24,541 nt of DNA from an uncultured Desulfobacterium sp. (lineage in GTDB: Bacteria > Desulfobacterota > Desulfobacteria > Desulfobacterales > Desulfobacteraceae): assembly GCA_937124525.1 (NCBI GenBank), contig CAKZLA010000509.1, positions 1-24,541 of the forward strand, written 5' to 3'. The notes under the pieces are model-generated. The model was given only the letters and a program-made list of their open reading frames with translations. It was not told the origin of the DNA and searched no databases. Of this stretch, positions 6,023 through 13,791 are shown piece after piece; positions within the stretch are counted from its first letter, which is position 1, and every line of letters begins with the position of its first letter. Position numbers and translations under genes: made by a program.

Positions 6023-8571
6023 AAAAAAAGATCCTGTTGTTGACCATCGGTCTTATCTGTCTGTCATCGCTGGCCTTTGCCCAGACCTCCCCTGGCACAC
6101 CATTGGGGGAGGATAAAAATACCCAGGTGCCTTTTGAACAGGCGGTTGACGCTGCCAGGAATGCCCTGGATGTTCTGGAAAAAGACCTACAGGGCGAAAA
6201 GAAAGTCCTTGAAGAGGTCATGTCACAGCAACAGATCTACCGAACCCAGATAAACTCCCTTCGAAATTTTCTCATTGTGCCTGACATCAGCGCCTCCGTC
6301 ATTGGAAAAGGTCTGGAAGAGGTGGATATTTCAACCACCCTGATTCAATCAAAAATTCAGAAAGCAGGGGAAAGAGATGCAAAAATACGCCAGACCCTCT
6401 CTTCGGTACAGGAGAAAATACTATTAATCGAAGAAAGGATCAAAGAAGCGGAATCCATGCCCAAGGACAGTTCGGATAGAGGAGGCATGGACAGAGCCGC
6501 TGATATTAAAAAATTCAAAGCCTATCGCTCCCTTCTGGAAAAACAAAAAAAAGTGCTGTCAAGCCTCCTGGATGTCGTGGCTTTGGAAATAAAAGCTGAA
6601 GATGATCTGTTCACCGCATTTAAAGAGATTCGGGTGACTTTGAAAAAGGAACTGAAAGACAGAAAGGGAGATCGGTTGTTCCAACGCAGTGAAATTGAAT
6701 TGAAAACTTTTTTCCCCATCACTGTGGGAAAAGAGATCGTTTTTTCATTTTCAACGGTGGAGCAGTTGTTTACCCAGGATCAGCTGATTTTGAGATGGGC
6801 GCAGTTCCAGGAACAGAAGAATTTAAGAAGTGTTGTGATCCTGGTGGTGTTTTTTCTGAGCTGCTTTTTTTTCAGAAAGGGCCTGCACCTGCTCAGAAGT
6901 AAAGAGGCATACACCAAAATAATTTCCCGGAGAACGGGCTATCCCCTCATCGTATTTGAGGATGCTCTTTTTTATATTTTCTTTATATGCCTCACCATCA
7001 CATTGTCCAAGACCACTTTTTATGTGGTGTTCCCGGACATGATAAATTTTTTTAAAACCTTATTCATCGTTTTTTTATGCACAAAAATTGCTGCGGATTC
7101 CATTCGTCTCATCGTCAATGAAAAGGGGCATGTACTTTTCAATGCCCTATTTAAATGGAAAAATGCCTTTGTTCTGGGGGTGAGGCTGTATGCCCTTGTG
7201 TATCTGTTGTTCTATCGGTTTTTGTCTCTGGAAAGCGCGCTTCTGGTGCTCATCAAGATTGCTTCAGAAGTGGTGCTTGTGGTGGGGGTTTTTCTGTTCT
7301 GGAAAGATTTTGCAAAGACAAAATCACCCACGGATGCCATGGAGGTCAAGCTGCTGAACATTTGGTCAAAGGTGGTGGTGGTTTCAGGGCTTTTTGCGGA
7401 AATTTCAGGGTATGGCTATTTCTCCGCCTGGTGGTACATCTCCTGGGGGATTTCCATTGTGATCCTGTGTGTCTGTGGCTTGCTGTTTTATTCCATGAAG
7501 GACATTGATCGTAAATTCAAGGATAAATTTGAGTCCGACTCCCGACAAACCCATGGGGTCTTTTCTCCCCTGTACTGGATTTTTTCCAACGCCATTTATT
7601 TTATCATCATAGCCTTTGCAGTAACCGGGGTGTCTTTTTCCTGGGGAATCAGCGATCTGTTCTTCCCCTTTTTGTGGGAGACATTCAACCGGAAATATGT
7701 GATGGGCAATTTTCAGTTGAGCATCGCAGGGTTTGCATACTGGTTGCTGGTGATTTTTGCCACATATTTGTTCACCCGCATGTGGAAACGATTGATGACG
7801 AATCATATCTTAAAACAGAGCGGACTCTCCACCGGGGCAAAGGAGTCTGTCACCACCATTTCCGTCTATATTATCTGGGGGCTTGGCATCCTGATCAGCC
7901 TGAATGTTTTTGGTCTTGACACCACTTCTCTCACCGTTGCCTTTGGTGCCCTGAGCATTGGGCTTGGGTTTGGTCTGCAAAATATATTCAGCAATTTCAT
8001 CAGCGGCTTGATTCTGTTGTTTGAACGCCCCATCCAGGTGGGGGATGTGGTGGAGGTGGCAGATACCTGGGGGGAAGTGAAAAAAATAAATGTCCGGTCA
8101 ACCCTGGTTCAGACCTATACCAATGCCTCGTTGATTATTCCCAATTCAGAATTCATCAGCGCCAAGGTGGTCAACTGGAGCCACCAGGACCCTTACATAA
8201 GAAGGGATCTGCTGGTGGGCGTGGCCTATGGGTCGGACACCGAACTTGTGAAAAATCTGCTGTTAAAGGCGGCGGACACGGTGAAGGAAGTGTACTCTTA
8301 TCCCCGGAAACCCATGGTGCTGTTCCTTGATTTCGGGGCGAGTTCCCTTGATTTTAAATTGCGGTTCTGGTCCAGTATTGATGATTTTGTGACGGCCGAA
8401 AGTGCTCTGCGATTTGAGATTGACAGGCTTTTCAGGGAACATGATGTAGTGATTCCCTTTCCCCAGCAGGATGTTCATCTTATGGATGTTCCTCCGGGCT
8501 TGTTTCAGGGCAGGGAAAATACCACGCCTGAAAAAGAGGTTACGCATACCCCGCCACCTGAATCTCTGTAA
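6019..8571 (+). CDS. Large MscS-family mechanosensitive channel
   Basis: 850 residues. It begins with a signal peptide (MKKKILLLTIGLICLSSLAFA, cut before QTS), then a long periplasmic region of heptad-like helices (about 30-230), several hydrophobic membrane segments between about 270 and 620, and a C-terminal MscS module. The pore helix region (about residue 635 on) reads SLTVAFGALSIGLGFGLQN, followed by NFISGLILLFERPIQVGDVV and the beta domain with IIPNSEFI and VVNWSHQD, which are signature features of MscS. The layout is that of MscK/MscM-like members (usually 700-1100 residues), inner-membrane channels that open on hypo-osmotic shock. The start codon overlaps the activator stop (ATGA), so the two are probably translationally coupled. 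The regulator may control this gene or respond to the same stress. Confidence 0.92.
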   Translation: MKKKILLLTIGLICLSSLAFAQTSPGTPLGEDKNTQVPFEQAVDAARNALDVLEKDLQGEKKVLEEVMSQQQIYRTQINSLRNFLIVPDISASVIGKGLEEVDISTTLIQSKIQKAGERDAKIRQTLSSVQEKILLIEERIKEAESMPKDSSDRGGMDRAADIKKFKAYRSLLEKQKKVLSSLLDVVALEIKAEDDLFTAFKEIRVTLKKELKDRKGDRLFQRSEIELKTFFPITVGKEIVFSFSTVEQLFTQDQLILRWAQFQEQKNLRSVVILVVFFLSCFFFRKGLHLLRSKEAYTKIISRRTGYPLIVFEDALFYIFFICLTITLSKTTFYVVFPDMINFFKTLFIVFLCTKIAADSIRLIVNEKGHVLFNALFKWKNAFVLGVRLYALVYLLFYRFLSLESALLVLIKIASEVVLVVGVFLFWKDFAKTKSPTDAMEVKLLNIWSKVVVVSGLFAEISGYGYFSAWWYISWGISIVILCVCGLLFYSMKDIDRKFKDKFESDSRQTHGVFSPLYWIFSNAIYFIIIAFAVTGVSFSWGISDLFFPFLWETFNRKYVMGNFQLSIAGFAYWLLVIFATYLFTRMWKRLMTNHILKQSGLSTGAKESVTTISVYIIWGLGILISLNVFGLDTTSLTVAFGALSIGLGFGLQNIFSNFISGLILLFERPIQVGDVVEVADTWGEVKKINVRSTLVQTYTNASLIIPNSEFISAKVVNWSHQDPYIRRDLLVGVAYGSDTELVKNLLLKAADTVKEVYSYPRKPMVLFLDFGASSLDFKLRFWSSIDDFVTAESALRFEIDRLFREHDVVIPFPQQDVHLMDVPPGLFQGRENTTPEKEVTHTPPPESL

Positions 8572-8706
8572 CGCCTTAGCCCCGTCCCCCTGTTTTCATG
8601 ACAGATGATGCCCCTTTTTTAAATGAATTACTCATTTGATTTCAATGGATTTTTAGGGCAGTATGAACAAGTTGCAGGCATGAAGATTCACAAAGAATAG
8701 AATATG

Positions 8707-9016
8707 ATGGATACGGAACAAAAAGGAACACGACGTTCATGATCAAGGTGAGATAAAGAATGAAATTGATAAAATATGGGAAGTTTTCTGGACAGGGGGC
8801 ATTACCAACTCCCTCACCGTGATCGAGCAGTTTAAGTATCTCCTTTTCATAAAAGGGCTGGATGACAAGCAAAATGACCTGGAGGCAAATGCCGCGGTGC
8901 TGGGTCTGACTGCGGAAAAAATATTTGATGTGCATCAGCAGGATTTACGCTGGCACAATTTTAAACAAAAGGCAGCCCAGCAGATGTGTAAAACCAATTC
9001 AGTTGTTTTTATATGA
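8707..9016 (+). pseudogene. hsdM: hsdM remnant: 5' fragment of a type I DNA methyltransferase subunit
   Basis: In the frame of base 8726 the translation runs GEIKNEIDKIWEVFWTGGIT, then LTVIEQFKYLLFIKGLDD and later DLRWHNFK. This is the N-terminal helical region of HsdM (family pattern: WxxGGITNPLTVIEQxxYLLFxKxLDD ... DLRWxxFK). A plausible start, ATG at 8707 (MDTEQK), is out of frame with it by one base; removing one A from the A5 run at 8720-8724 would restore a single frame. Similarity stops near base 8985 and the frame ends at 9016, so the SAM-binding and NPPF catalytic parts are missing. The fragment cannot methylate DNA. It marks the left border of a decayed restriction-modification locus; the right border is an hsdR fragment beyond 11966. 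Confidence 0.75.
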
Positions 9017-9045
9017 AAGAGTAGGCACGCCTAATATTCTTTCAT
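9013..9045. repeat. Imperfect palindrome at the hsdM truncation point
   Basis: ATGAAAGA (9013-9020) pairs with TCTTTCAT (9038-9045), and inside them TAGGC (9022-9026) pairs with GCCTA (9029-9033) around AC. It spans the end of the hsdM fragment and lies just before two longer repeats. It could be a cruciform site involved in the rearrangement, or a transcript hairpin; there is no T-run after it to make it a normal terminator. Confidence 0.45.
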
Positions 9046-9050
9046 GCTTC

Positions 9051-9099
9051 GTTGTGGGCAGGCCCAGGTCCCCCATGCGGTCTGCCCGTGGCAGTTATA
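9051..9099. repeat. Direct repeat unit 1 with internal hairpin
   Basis: A unit of about 49 bases beginning GTTGTGGGCAGGCC and ending GTGGCAGTTATA. It is repeated 94 bases further on with a handful of substitutions and one length change. Within it GGGCAGGCC (9056-9064) can pair with GGTCTGCCC (9079-9087): nine pairs with one G-U and a 14-base C-rich loop. It lies between the hsdM remnant and the DUF262 gene. It has no coding role that I can see. Confidence 0.65.
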
Positions 9100-9144
9100 T
9101 GAAACTCAGTCCAATGAATTGTAATAACTGGAGTTTCGATACTT

Positions 9145-9192
9145 GTTGTGGGCAGGCCAGATCCCCAATACGGTCTGCCTGTGGCAGTTATA
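9145..9192. repeat. Direct repeat unit 2 with internal hairpin
   Basis: Second copy of the unit at 9051-9099. GGGCAGGCC (9150-9158) pairs with GGTCTGCCT (9172-9180). The outer C to T change still allows a G-U pair, so the fold is kept in RNA. It ends about 36 bases before the DUF262 start codon, so it would sit in or just upstream of that transcript's leader. Confidence 0.65.
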
Positions 9193-9228
9193 AACAAACA
9201 AGAACCATACTGTGATCAAGGATAGTCA

Positions 9229-10377
9229 ATGATCGACAACAAAGAAAATACAGACCTGTACCAAGAAATTTCTGTTGAAAAAGAGGATGAGGGCTCTGGT
9301 TCTGAATTGATGAGAGAGCCGTTCAATCCTTCTTTGATCAATATTAAAAGAGAATTTCCCACAATTTCAAATTTGGTTGATATGCTGAAACAATCCCCTT
9401 CAGAAATCGATTTGAATACAGAATTTCAAAGAAGCGGAAATTTATGGTCTCAGGTTCAGCAAAGTCGATTGATTGAATCAATTTTAGTAAAATTTCCATT
9501 ACCTTCATTTTATTTCGATGCTGGTGATGAAAATGAAAACAAATGGCTGGTTGTGGATGGTTTACAAAGGTTGAATTGTTTTCAAAAATTTATCGTGGAT
9601 GGAACCCTTCCGTTGACGGGACTTGAATTTTTGAGAAAACTCGAGGGTAAGCACTATTCAGGTCTTGATAGACCGCTTCGACGAATTATCGACCAAACCC
9701 AGGTTACGGCGTATATCATCAATCCAGGCACACCAACAAATGTAAAATACAATATTTTCAAACGTATAAATACCGGTGGGCTGGTGCTCGAATCACAGGA
9801 AATCAGGCACGCCCTTCATCAGGGCGTGCCGTCAACGTTCATCAATGATCTTGCAACGCTTAAAGAATTCAAAGATGCTACAGATAAAAAAATAAGTTCC
9901 CAAAGAATGCTCGACAGAGAATTTGTAAATCGGTTTGTTGCGTTTTTTATTACCCCGCCCAAGGATTATGTCCCGGATCTGGATTCATTTTTGAATGATT
10001 CCATGGAAAAAATTGCTGCCAAAACGGCAGATGAACGGAACTTCATCAAAGAATCATTTCGAAAATCCATGGCCGCTTCAACACAAATTTTTGGAAACTG
10101 GAATTTTAGAAAAGCGGATTTATATCCTGAAAGAAGAAAACCAATCAACAAATCAATTTTCGAAATTTGGGCAGTTGCATTGGCCAATTTATCAGACAAT
10201 GAGAGAGAAATGTTAATTGAAAAACAAGATCTGGTACTCAATAAATTTGCAAATTTATGTAAAACTGATCAAAGTTTCATTTCATCGGTCTCCCAAACAA
10301 CTGGTGACAAAGGCCGAGTCATGAATCGTTTTTCAAAAATCCAACAACTTATCAAAGAGATTATAGATTCTAAATGA
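9229..10377 (+). CDS. DUF262 (GmrSD-N/ParB-like) protein of a putative defence cassette
   Basis: 382 residues; ATG follows AAGGAT seven bases upstream. The N-terminal DUF262 domain is clear: IDLNTEFQRSGNLWSQVQQS (about 60-79), LIESILVKFPLPSFYF, and WLVVDGLQRLNCF (about 106-118), which carries the DGxQR motif used for nucleotide binding and hydrolysis in DUF262 proteins such as GmrS/BrxU. VKYNIFKRINTGGLVLESQEIRH is the second conserved block (FxRINTGG). The C-terminal third is helical with no HNH (DUF1524) motif, so this protein has the sensor or NTPase half but no recognisable nuclease. Its stop overlaps the start of the ATPase gene (ATGA). Base composition is more A+T rich than in the flanking genes, suggesting acquisition. 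A role in phage or plasmid defence is inferred from the family and location. Confidence 0.85.
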   Translation: MIDNKENTDLYQEISVEKEDEGSGSELMREPFNPSLINIKREFPTISNLVDMLKQSPSEIDLNTEFQRSGNLWSQVQQSRLIESILVKFPLPSFYFDAGDENENKWLVVDGLQRLNCFQKFIVDGTLPLTGLEFLRKLEGKHYSGLDRPLRRIIDQTQVTAYIINPGTPTNVKYNIFKRINTGGLVLESQEIRHALHQGVPSTFINDLATLKEFKDATDKKISSQRMLDREFVNRFVAFFITPPKDYVPDLDSFLNDSMEKIAAKTADERNFIKESFRKSMAASTQIFGNWNFRKADLYPERRKPINKSIFEIWAVALANLSDNEREMLIEKQDLVLNKFANLCKTDQSFISSVSQTTGDKGRVMNRFSKIQQLIKEIIDSK

Positions 10378-11461
10378 TTGATAACATCAGTGTCCACAAT
10401 TTTAAATCCCTTAAGAATATCGATCTGCCTTTGAAGAGGCTGAATATTTTTGCTGGCCTAAACGGCATGGGGAAAAGTTCTTTAATTCAAGTGCTACTGC
10501 TGCTGAAGCAAAGCCAGCTGATTCGTACAGAAAAGTTGGCGCTCATGGGAGACCTTGTGAATATCGGCAAAGGGTCCGATGCGTTGTATCAATTTGCCGA
10601 AGATGAAGTGGTGCGCTTTTCTCTTCAATGGAATGAAGAGCTGCTGGCGACCTATGAATTTGAATGGATGCCGGAAAGCAACTATTTAGATCTTCTACCA
10701 TCATCTAACTCTGAAACAGATATCACCCCATATATTGAGAATCTTCAATACATATCGGCGGATCGTCTCGGCCCATCCATTATGTACGACATGTCCCAAA
10801 ATTCCGTGAAACAAGGAAATCTTGGAGCTTTGGGAGAATATACCTCCCATTTTCTTTCAGTGAACGGTAATCGATTGAAAATAGACCTCCAACGGTTACA
10901 TCCTTCTATGGCATCTCCATTTCTTGTAAACCAAGTCAATGCCTGGCTTGGAGAGTTATCACCCGGGGTTAAAATCAACGTAACGGAACTTCCCGGTGCT
11001 GATAAAATGTTATTGACATATGAATTTGAGCTCCAAAAAGGAAGAACTCAACCATTTAAACCAACCAATGTAGGATTTGGCATCACATGCGTGCTTTCCA
11101 TTGTGGTGGCGTTGCTGATTGCAGAAAAAGATCAACTGATCATTATAGAAAATCCGGAAGCCCATATTCATCCGCGAGGACAGGCTAAATTGGGTAAACT
11201 CATGGCACTTGCGGCATCCTCAGGTGCCCAGATTATAGTTGAAACCCACAGTGATCATGTCATCAACGGTATTCGAGTCGCTGTTAAAGAGGGGTTATCC
11301 CCCCCTCAGAAGCTCAATGCCCATGGTTTCATAAAGTGACAACGGAAACAGAGCAATATACTGATATTATCAACATTTTAATTGATAAAAACGGAGAATT
11401 GAGTGAATATCCGGAAGGCTTTTTGGAAGAGTGGAACAATCAGCTGTTGAGGTTGATATGA
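10374..11461 (+). pseudogene. AAA ATPase with DUF3696 tail, broken by a single-base frameshift
   Basis: The first 321 codons encode an AAA15/OLD-like ABC-type ATPase: HNFKSLKNIDLPL, Walker A GLNGMGKSS (about 28-36), a signature-like region NVGFGITCVLS, Walker B LIIIENPEAHIHPRGQ (about 255-270) and the IIVETHSDHVINGIR H-loop. The frame stops at 11339. The -1 frame then continues WFHKVTTETEQYTD to EEWNNQLLRLI and ends at 11461, which is exactly the DUF3696 tail of this family. Its TGA overlaps the next ATG (11458), as expected for an intact operon. One missing base near 11324 (CATGG for CATTGG) or in the C7 run 11299-11305 explains it. It may be a mutation, a sequencing error or ribosomal frameshifting. 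The product pairs with the DUF262 protein. Confidence 0.8.
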
Positions 11462-11973
11462 ATCCCAAGGGTAAATTGAGAGATCTTGTTTTTAACGAGC
11501 TAACCGAATTTCCCTTGGCTGCCGATTTCAATGAGGCTTATCAACGTGTCGTTCAGTTTTTACAAACTTACAAGGCAAGGCCATCCATTTTTGACAAAAG
11601 AATACGACTTGAAAATCATATTGGGGAACTTCAATTGACTGATGCCGTTTCGTTACAAGACTTTTGCAAAAATCCCAAAGGGCGTACCGTTGGTGCCCTG
11701 CTCTTAGGGCTTGGGAGGCACCCGTTTATTGATCCCAATACCCCGGAAGAAGATCAATATCTTGAGAAAAACTATACACTGAATCATCATGAAGATAAGA
11801 AAGAGGCCATCGGATTGGCCTCGGCTTACTTAAGCGATACCATTTGTATTGGATTTGAATCAGAAAATTTTTGGCAACGAATTGAACATGAGTTAGAAAT
11901 TTCAGACAATGGTCTGGGGTCGAATTTTGAGAAAGTTTTATCCGTATCAAACCCCAATCATTTCGTTCCTTGA
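11458..11973 (+). CDS. Third protein of the DUF262/ATPase cassette, unknown function, probably C-terminally truncated
   Basis: 171 residues from the ATG at 11458, which overlaps the TGA of the reading frame restored from the ATPase; the frame is also open from 11431. I recognise no named domain. Visible features are a helical N-terminus (KLRDLVFNELTEFPLAADFN), GALLLGLGRHPFIDPNTPEED and EAIGLASAYLSDTICIGFES ahead of FW, a mixed alpha/beta pattern. It ends in SVSNPNHFVP at the point where hsdR-like sequence starts in another frame, so the original C-terminus was probably lost in the same rearrangement. Position and overlap suggest it is the effector or an accessory subunit of the cassette; that is inference. 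Confidence 0.6.
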   Translation: MNPKGKLRDLVFNELTEFPLAADFNEAYQRVVQFLQTYKARPSIFDKRIRLENHIGELQLTDAVSLQDFCKNPKGRTVGALLLGLGRHPFIDPNTPEEDQYLEKNYTLNHHEDKKEAIGLASAYLSDTICIGFESENFWQRIEHELEISDNGLGSNFEKVLSVSNPNHFVP

Positions 11974-12206
11974 AAAAGACCCCCAATACCAGGAAATTGC
12001 CACTGCCTGCATTGAGGCGGAGAAGTCCATTTGCCACTTGCCCCACCATGATGAATGCCATTGATCACAATAAAACCAAAGACGGTGCCCGCCTTTTTAC
12101 ACCAGGGCGTTTTGATTTCATTATTCGTGATGAAACCCATCGCTCAATTTACCGGAAATATCAGTATATTTTTACCTACTTTGACGGGTTCCTGCTGAGT
12201 CGCTAA
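11966..12206 (+). pseudogene. hsdR: hsdR remnant: two non-adjacent pieces of a type I restriction subunit joined out of frame
   Basis: Piece one (11966 to about 12029) reads FLEKDPQYQEIATACIEAEKS, like the extreme N-terminus of HsdR proteins of the DUF4145 type. Piece two (12030-12206, another frame) reads FATCPTMMNAIDHNKTKDG, then RLFTPGRFDFIIRDETHRSI and YRKYQYIFTYFDGFLLSR before the stop. This matches the helicase motif II region of HsdR (family pattern TYPTMMNAID ... FTPGHFDLIIxDExHRSIYxKYxxIFxYFD). Several hundred codons between them, including the nuclease and Walker A, are gone, as is everything after motif II. It is non-functional. With the hsdM fragment near 8707-9016 it brackets the DUF262/ATPase cassette in hsdM-to-hsdR order. 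Confidence 0.75.
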
Positions 12207-12260
12207 AAATCCATTAATTCAGTACCCATTAACCGTTTTTTCATTTAAAGAGGAAACAAC

Positions 12261-13676
12261 ATGCCAAGAAAAACAAAAATAGTTGCCACCATATCAGATC
12301 TTCATTGTCAACCTGATTTTTTAACAGCCCTTCACCGGGCAGGTATGGATGTGGTCAGGCTTAATACCGCTCATATGACCCATGAGTCTGCCATGAAAGT
12401 CATCACTGCTGTGCGGGGGATATCCAATAAAATTGCCATTCTTCTGGACACCAAGGGGCCTGAGATACGAACCTGTGAAGCGGATCAGCCCCTTAAGGTG
12501 ACCTATGAAGACAGGGTACGCATCATGGGTGATCCCCTGGGACAATGTGCCGGGGATATCATCTGTGTTTCCCACAAAGATTTTGTCCGGGATATCCCGG
12601 TGGGAAGTTCGGTGCTCATTGATGATGGCGACGTGGCCCTGACCGTCATGGAAAAAGATGATGTATTTCTTTACTGCACCGTGGAAAATGACGGGGTTAT
12701 ACAGGGAAAGAAAAGTGTAAATATCCCGTCGGTGCATGTGAAATTACCGGCCCTGAGCCAAAAAGACAAAAATTTTATCCGGTTTGCCGCAGATCAGAAT
12801 CTGGATTTCATTGCCCACTCCTTTGTGCGTAATAAGGAAGATGTGTTGGCCGTGCAGGAAATCCTTGATGAGAAAAACAGCACCATGAAGATCATTGCAA
12901 AAATTGAAAACCGGGCAGGGGTGGATAACCTCGATGAAATTTTAGATGTGGCTTATGGGGTAATGATTGCCCGGGGAGATCTGGCGGTGGAGATTCCTGC
13001 GGAGAAAATTCCCCTGATACAGAAAAAAATGATTAAAACCTGCATCAACCGACATCGTCCGGTGATTGTGGCCACCCAGATGCTCCATTCCATGATTCAG
13101 TCCCCCCGGCCCACCCGGGCCGAGGTGTCTGATGTGGCCAATGCCTGCCTGGACCATGCCGATGCCCTGATGCTGTCAGGGGAGACGGCCAACGGGCGTT
13201 ACCCCCTGGAGGCTGTGCAGACCATGGCCCGCATTGCCGGGGAAGTGGAGGCCGACCGAACTTCATTTCTGGATACCCCGTATCTTTTGGAGAATAAAAT
13301 CACGGCGTATCTGGCCAAATCAGCGGTAAAAGCCTCCATGCGGCTGAATACCCGTGCCATTGTGGCAGACTCCATTTCAGGGCAAACCATTCTGGCCATT
13401 GCCGCCTACCGGGGGGATAACCCCATTTATGCCCAATTATATGATGAGCAGGTCATGCGGGTCATGGCTCTTTCCTTTGGCGTCTTTCCCGATTTTATTG
13501 AGCGTAAGGCTTTTAATACAGATCCCATCCAGAAGGCCATCCAGGGCCTGGTGGACCAGGGGAAATTTCAGGCAGGGGATTTGATCACCGTATTGGCTGG
13601 CCACTTTGGGTGCGATCACGGGGCCTCCTATATTGAGATCAGCACCGCTGAAAGCATGATTCCCCGGGTGTGTTGA
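12261..13676 (+). CDS. pyk: Pyruvate kinase
   Basis: 471 residues, the usual length for a bacterial pyruvate kinase without a PEP-utiliser extension. It converts PEP and ADP to pyruvate and ATP in glycolysis. LLDTKGPEIRT (Mg/K site), IIAKIENRAGV with the catalytic Lys, MIARGDLAVEIP, VATQMLHSMIQSPRPTRAEV and DALMLSGETANGRYP are the family blocks in the right order; the C-terminal allosteric domain follows. The N-terminus is divergent: TISDLHCQPDF replaces TIGPAS, and RLNTAHMTHE replaces RLNFSHGTHE, so one K+ ligand Ser is Ala. A similar variant is familiar from Bacteroidetes-type enzymes. The ATG has GAGG eight bases upstream. It stands alone, facing the HD-GYP gene convergently across a 115-base gap. 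Confidence 0.93.
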   Translation: MPRKTKIVATISDLHCQPDFLTALHRAGMDVVRLNTAHMTHESAMKVITAVRGISNKIAILLDTKGPEIRTCEADQPLKVTYEDRVRIMGDPLGQCAGDIICVSHKDFVRDIPVGSSVLIDDGDVALTVMEKDDVFLYCTVENDGVIQGKKSVNIPSVHVKLPALSQKDKNFIRFAADQNLDFIAHSFVRNKEDVLAVQEILDEKNSTMKIIAKIENRAGVDNLDEILDVAYGVMIARGDLAVEIPAEKIPLIQKKMIKTCINRHRPVIVATQMLHSMIQSPRPTRAEVSDVANACLDHADALMLSGETANGRYPLEAVQTMARIAGEVEADRTSFLDTPYLLENKITAYLAKSAVKASMRLNTRAIVADSISGQTILAIAAYRGDNPIYAQLYDEQVMRVMALSFGVFPDFIERKAFNTDPIQKAIQGLVDQGKFQAGDLITVLAGHFGCDHGASYIEISTAESMIPRVC

Positions 13677-13791
13677 TGGACATGGAAGGGTGACGTCAGC
13701 AGAGTCTCCGAGGCGGTATAATACCATTTTTTATCTTCGTTGTGACAGGTAACACTGTCATGTAAGTTGTATGAAATGGTTAAAAGTATGA

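Noticed and set aside
9092..9137. H-type pseudoknot from two interleaved inverted repeats
   Set aside because: The second strands of both stems are directly adjacent, leaving no loop to cross the first stem, so the geometry is unlikely; mutually exclusive hairpins are more plausible.
11970..12206. Independent small gene of 78 codons
   Set aside because: It starts with TTG without a ribosome site, and its second half is a recognisable HsdR helicase fragment; it is part of the hsdR remnant.
13715..13732. Possible pyk terminator, GGTAT-A-ATACC followed by six T
   Set aside because: The stem has at most four usable pairs with a realistic loop and is A+T rich; too weak to call.
13743..13760. Inverted repeat TGACAG-N6-CTGTCA between the convergent pyk and HD-GYP genes
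   Set aside because: Short, no T-run on either strand and no gene start nearby; likely chance, though it could be part of a bidirectional end.
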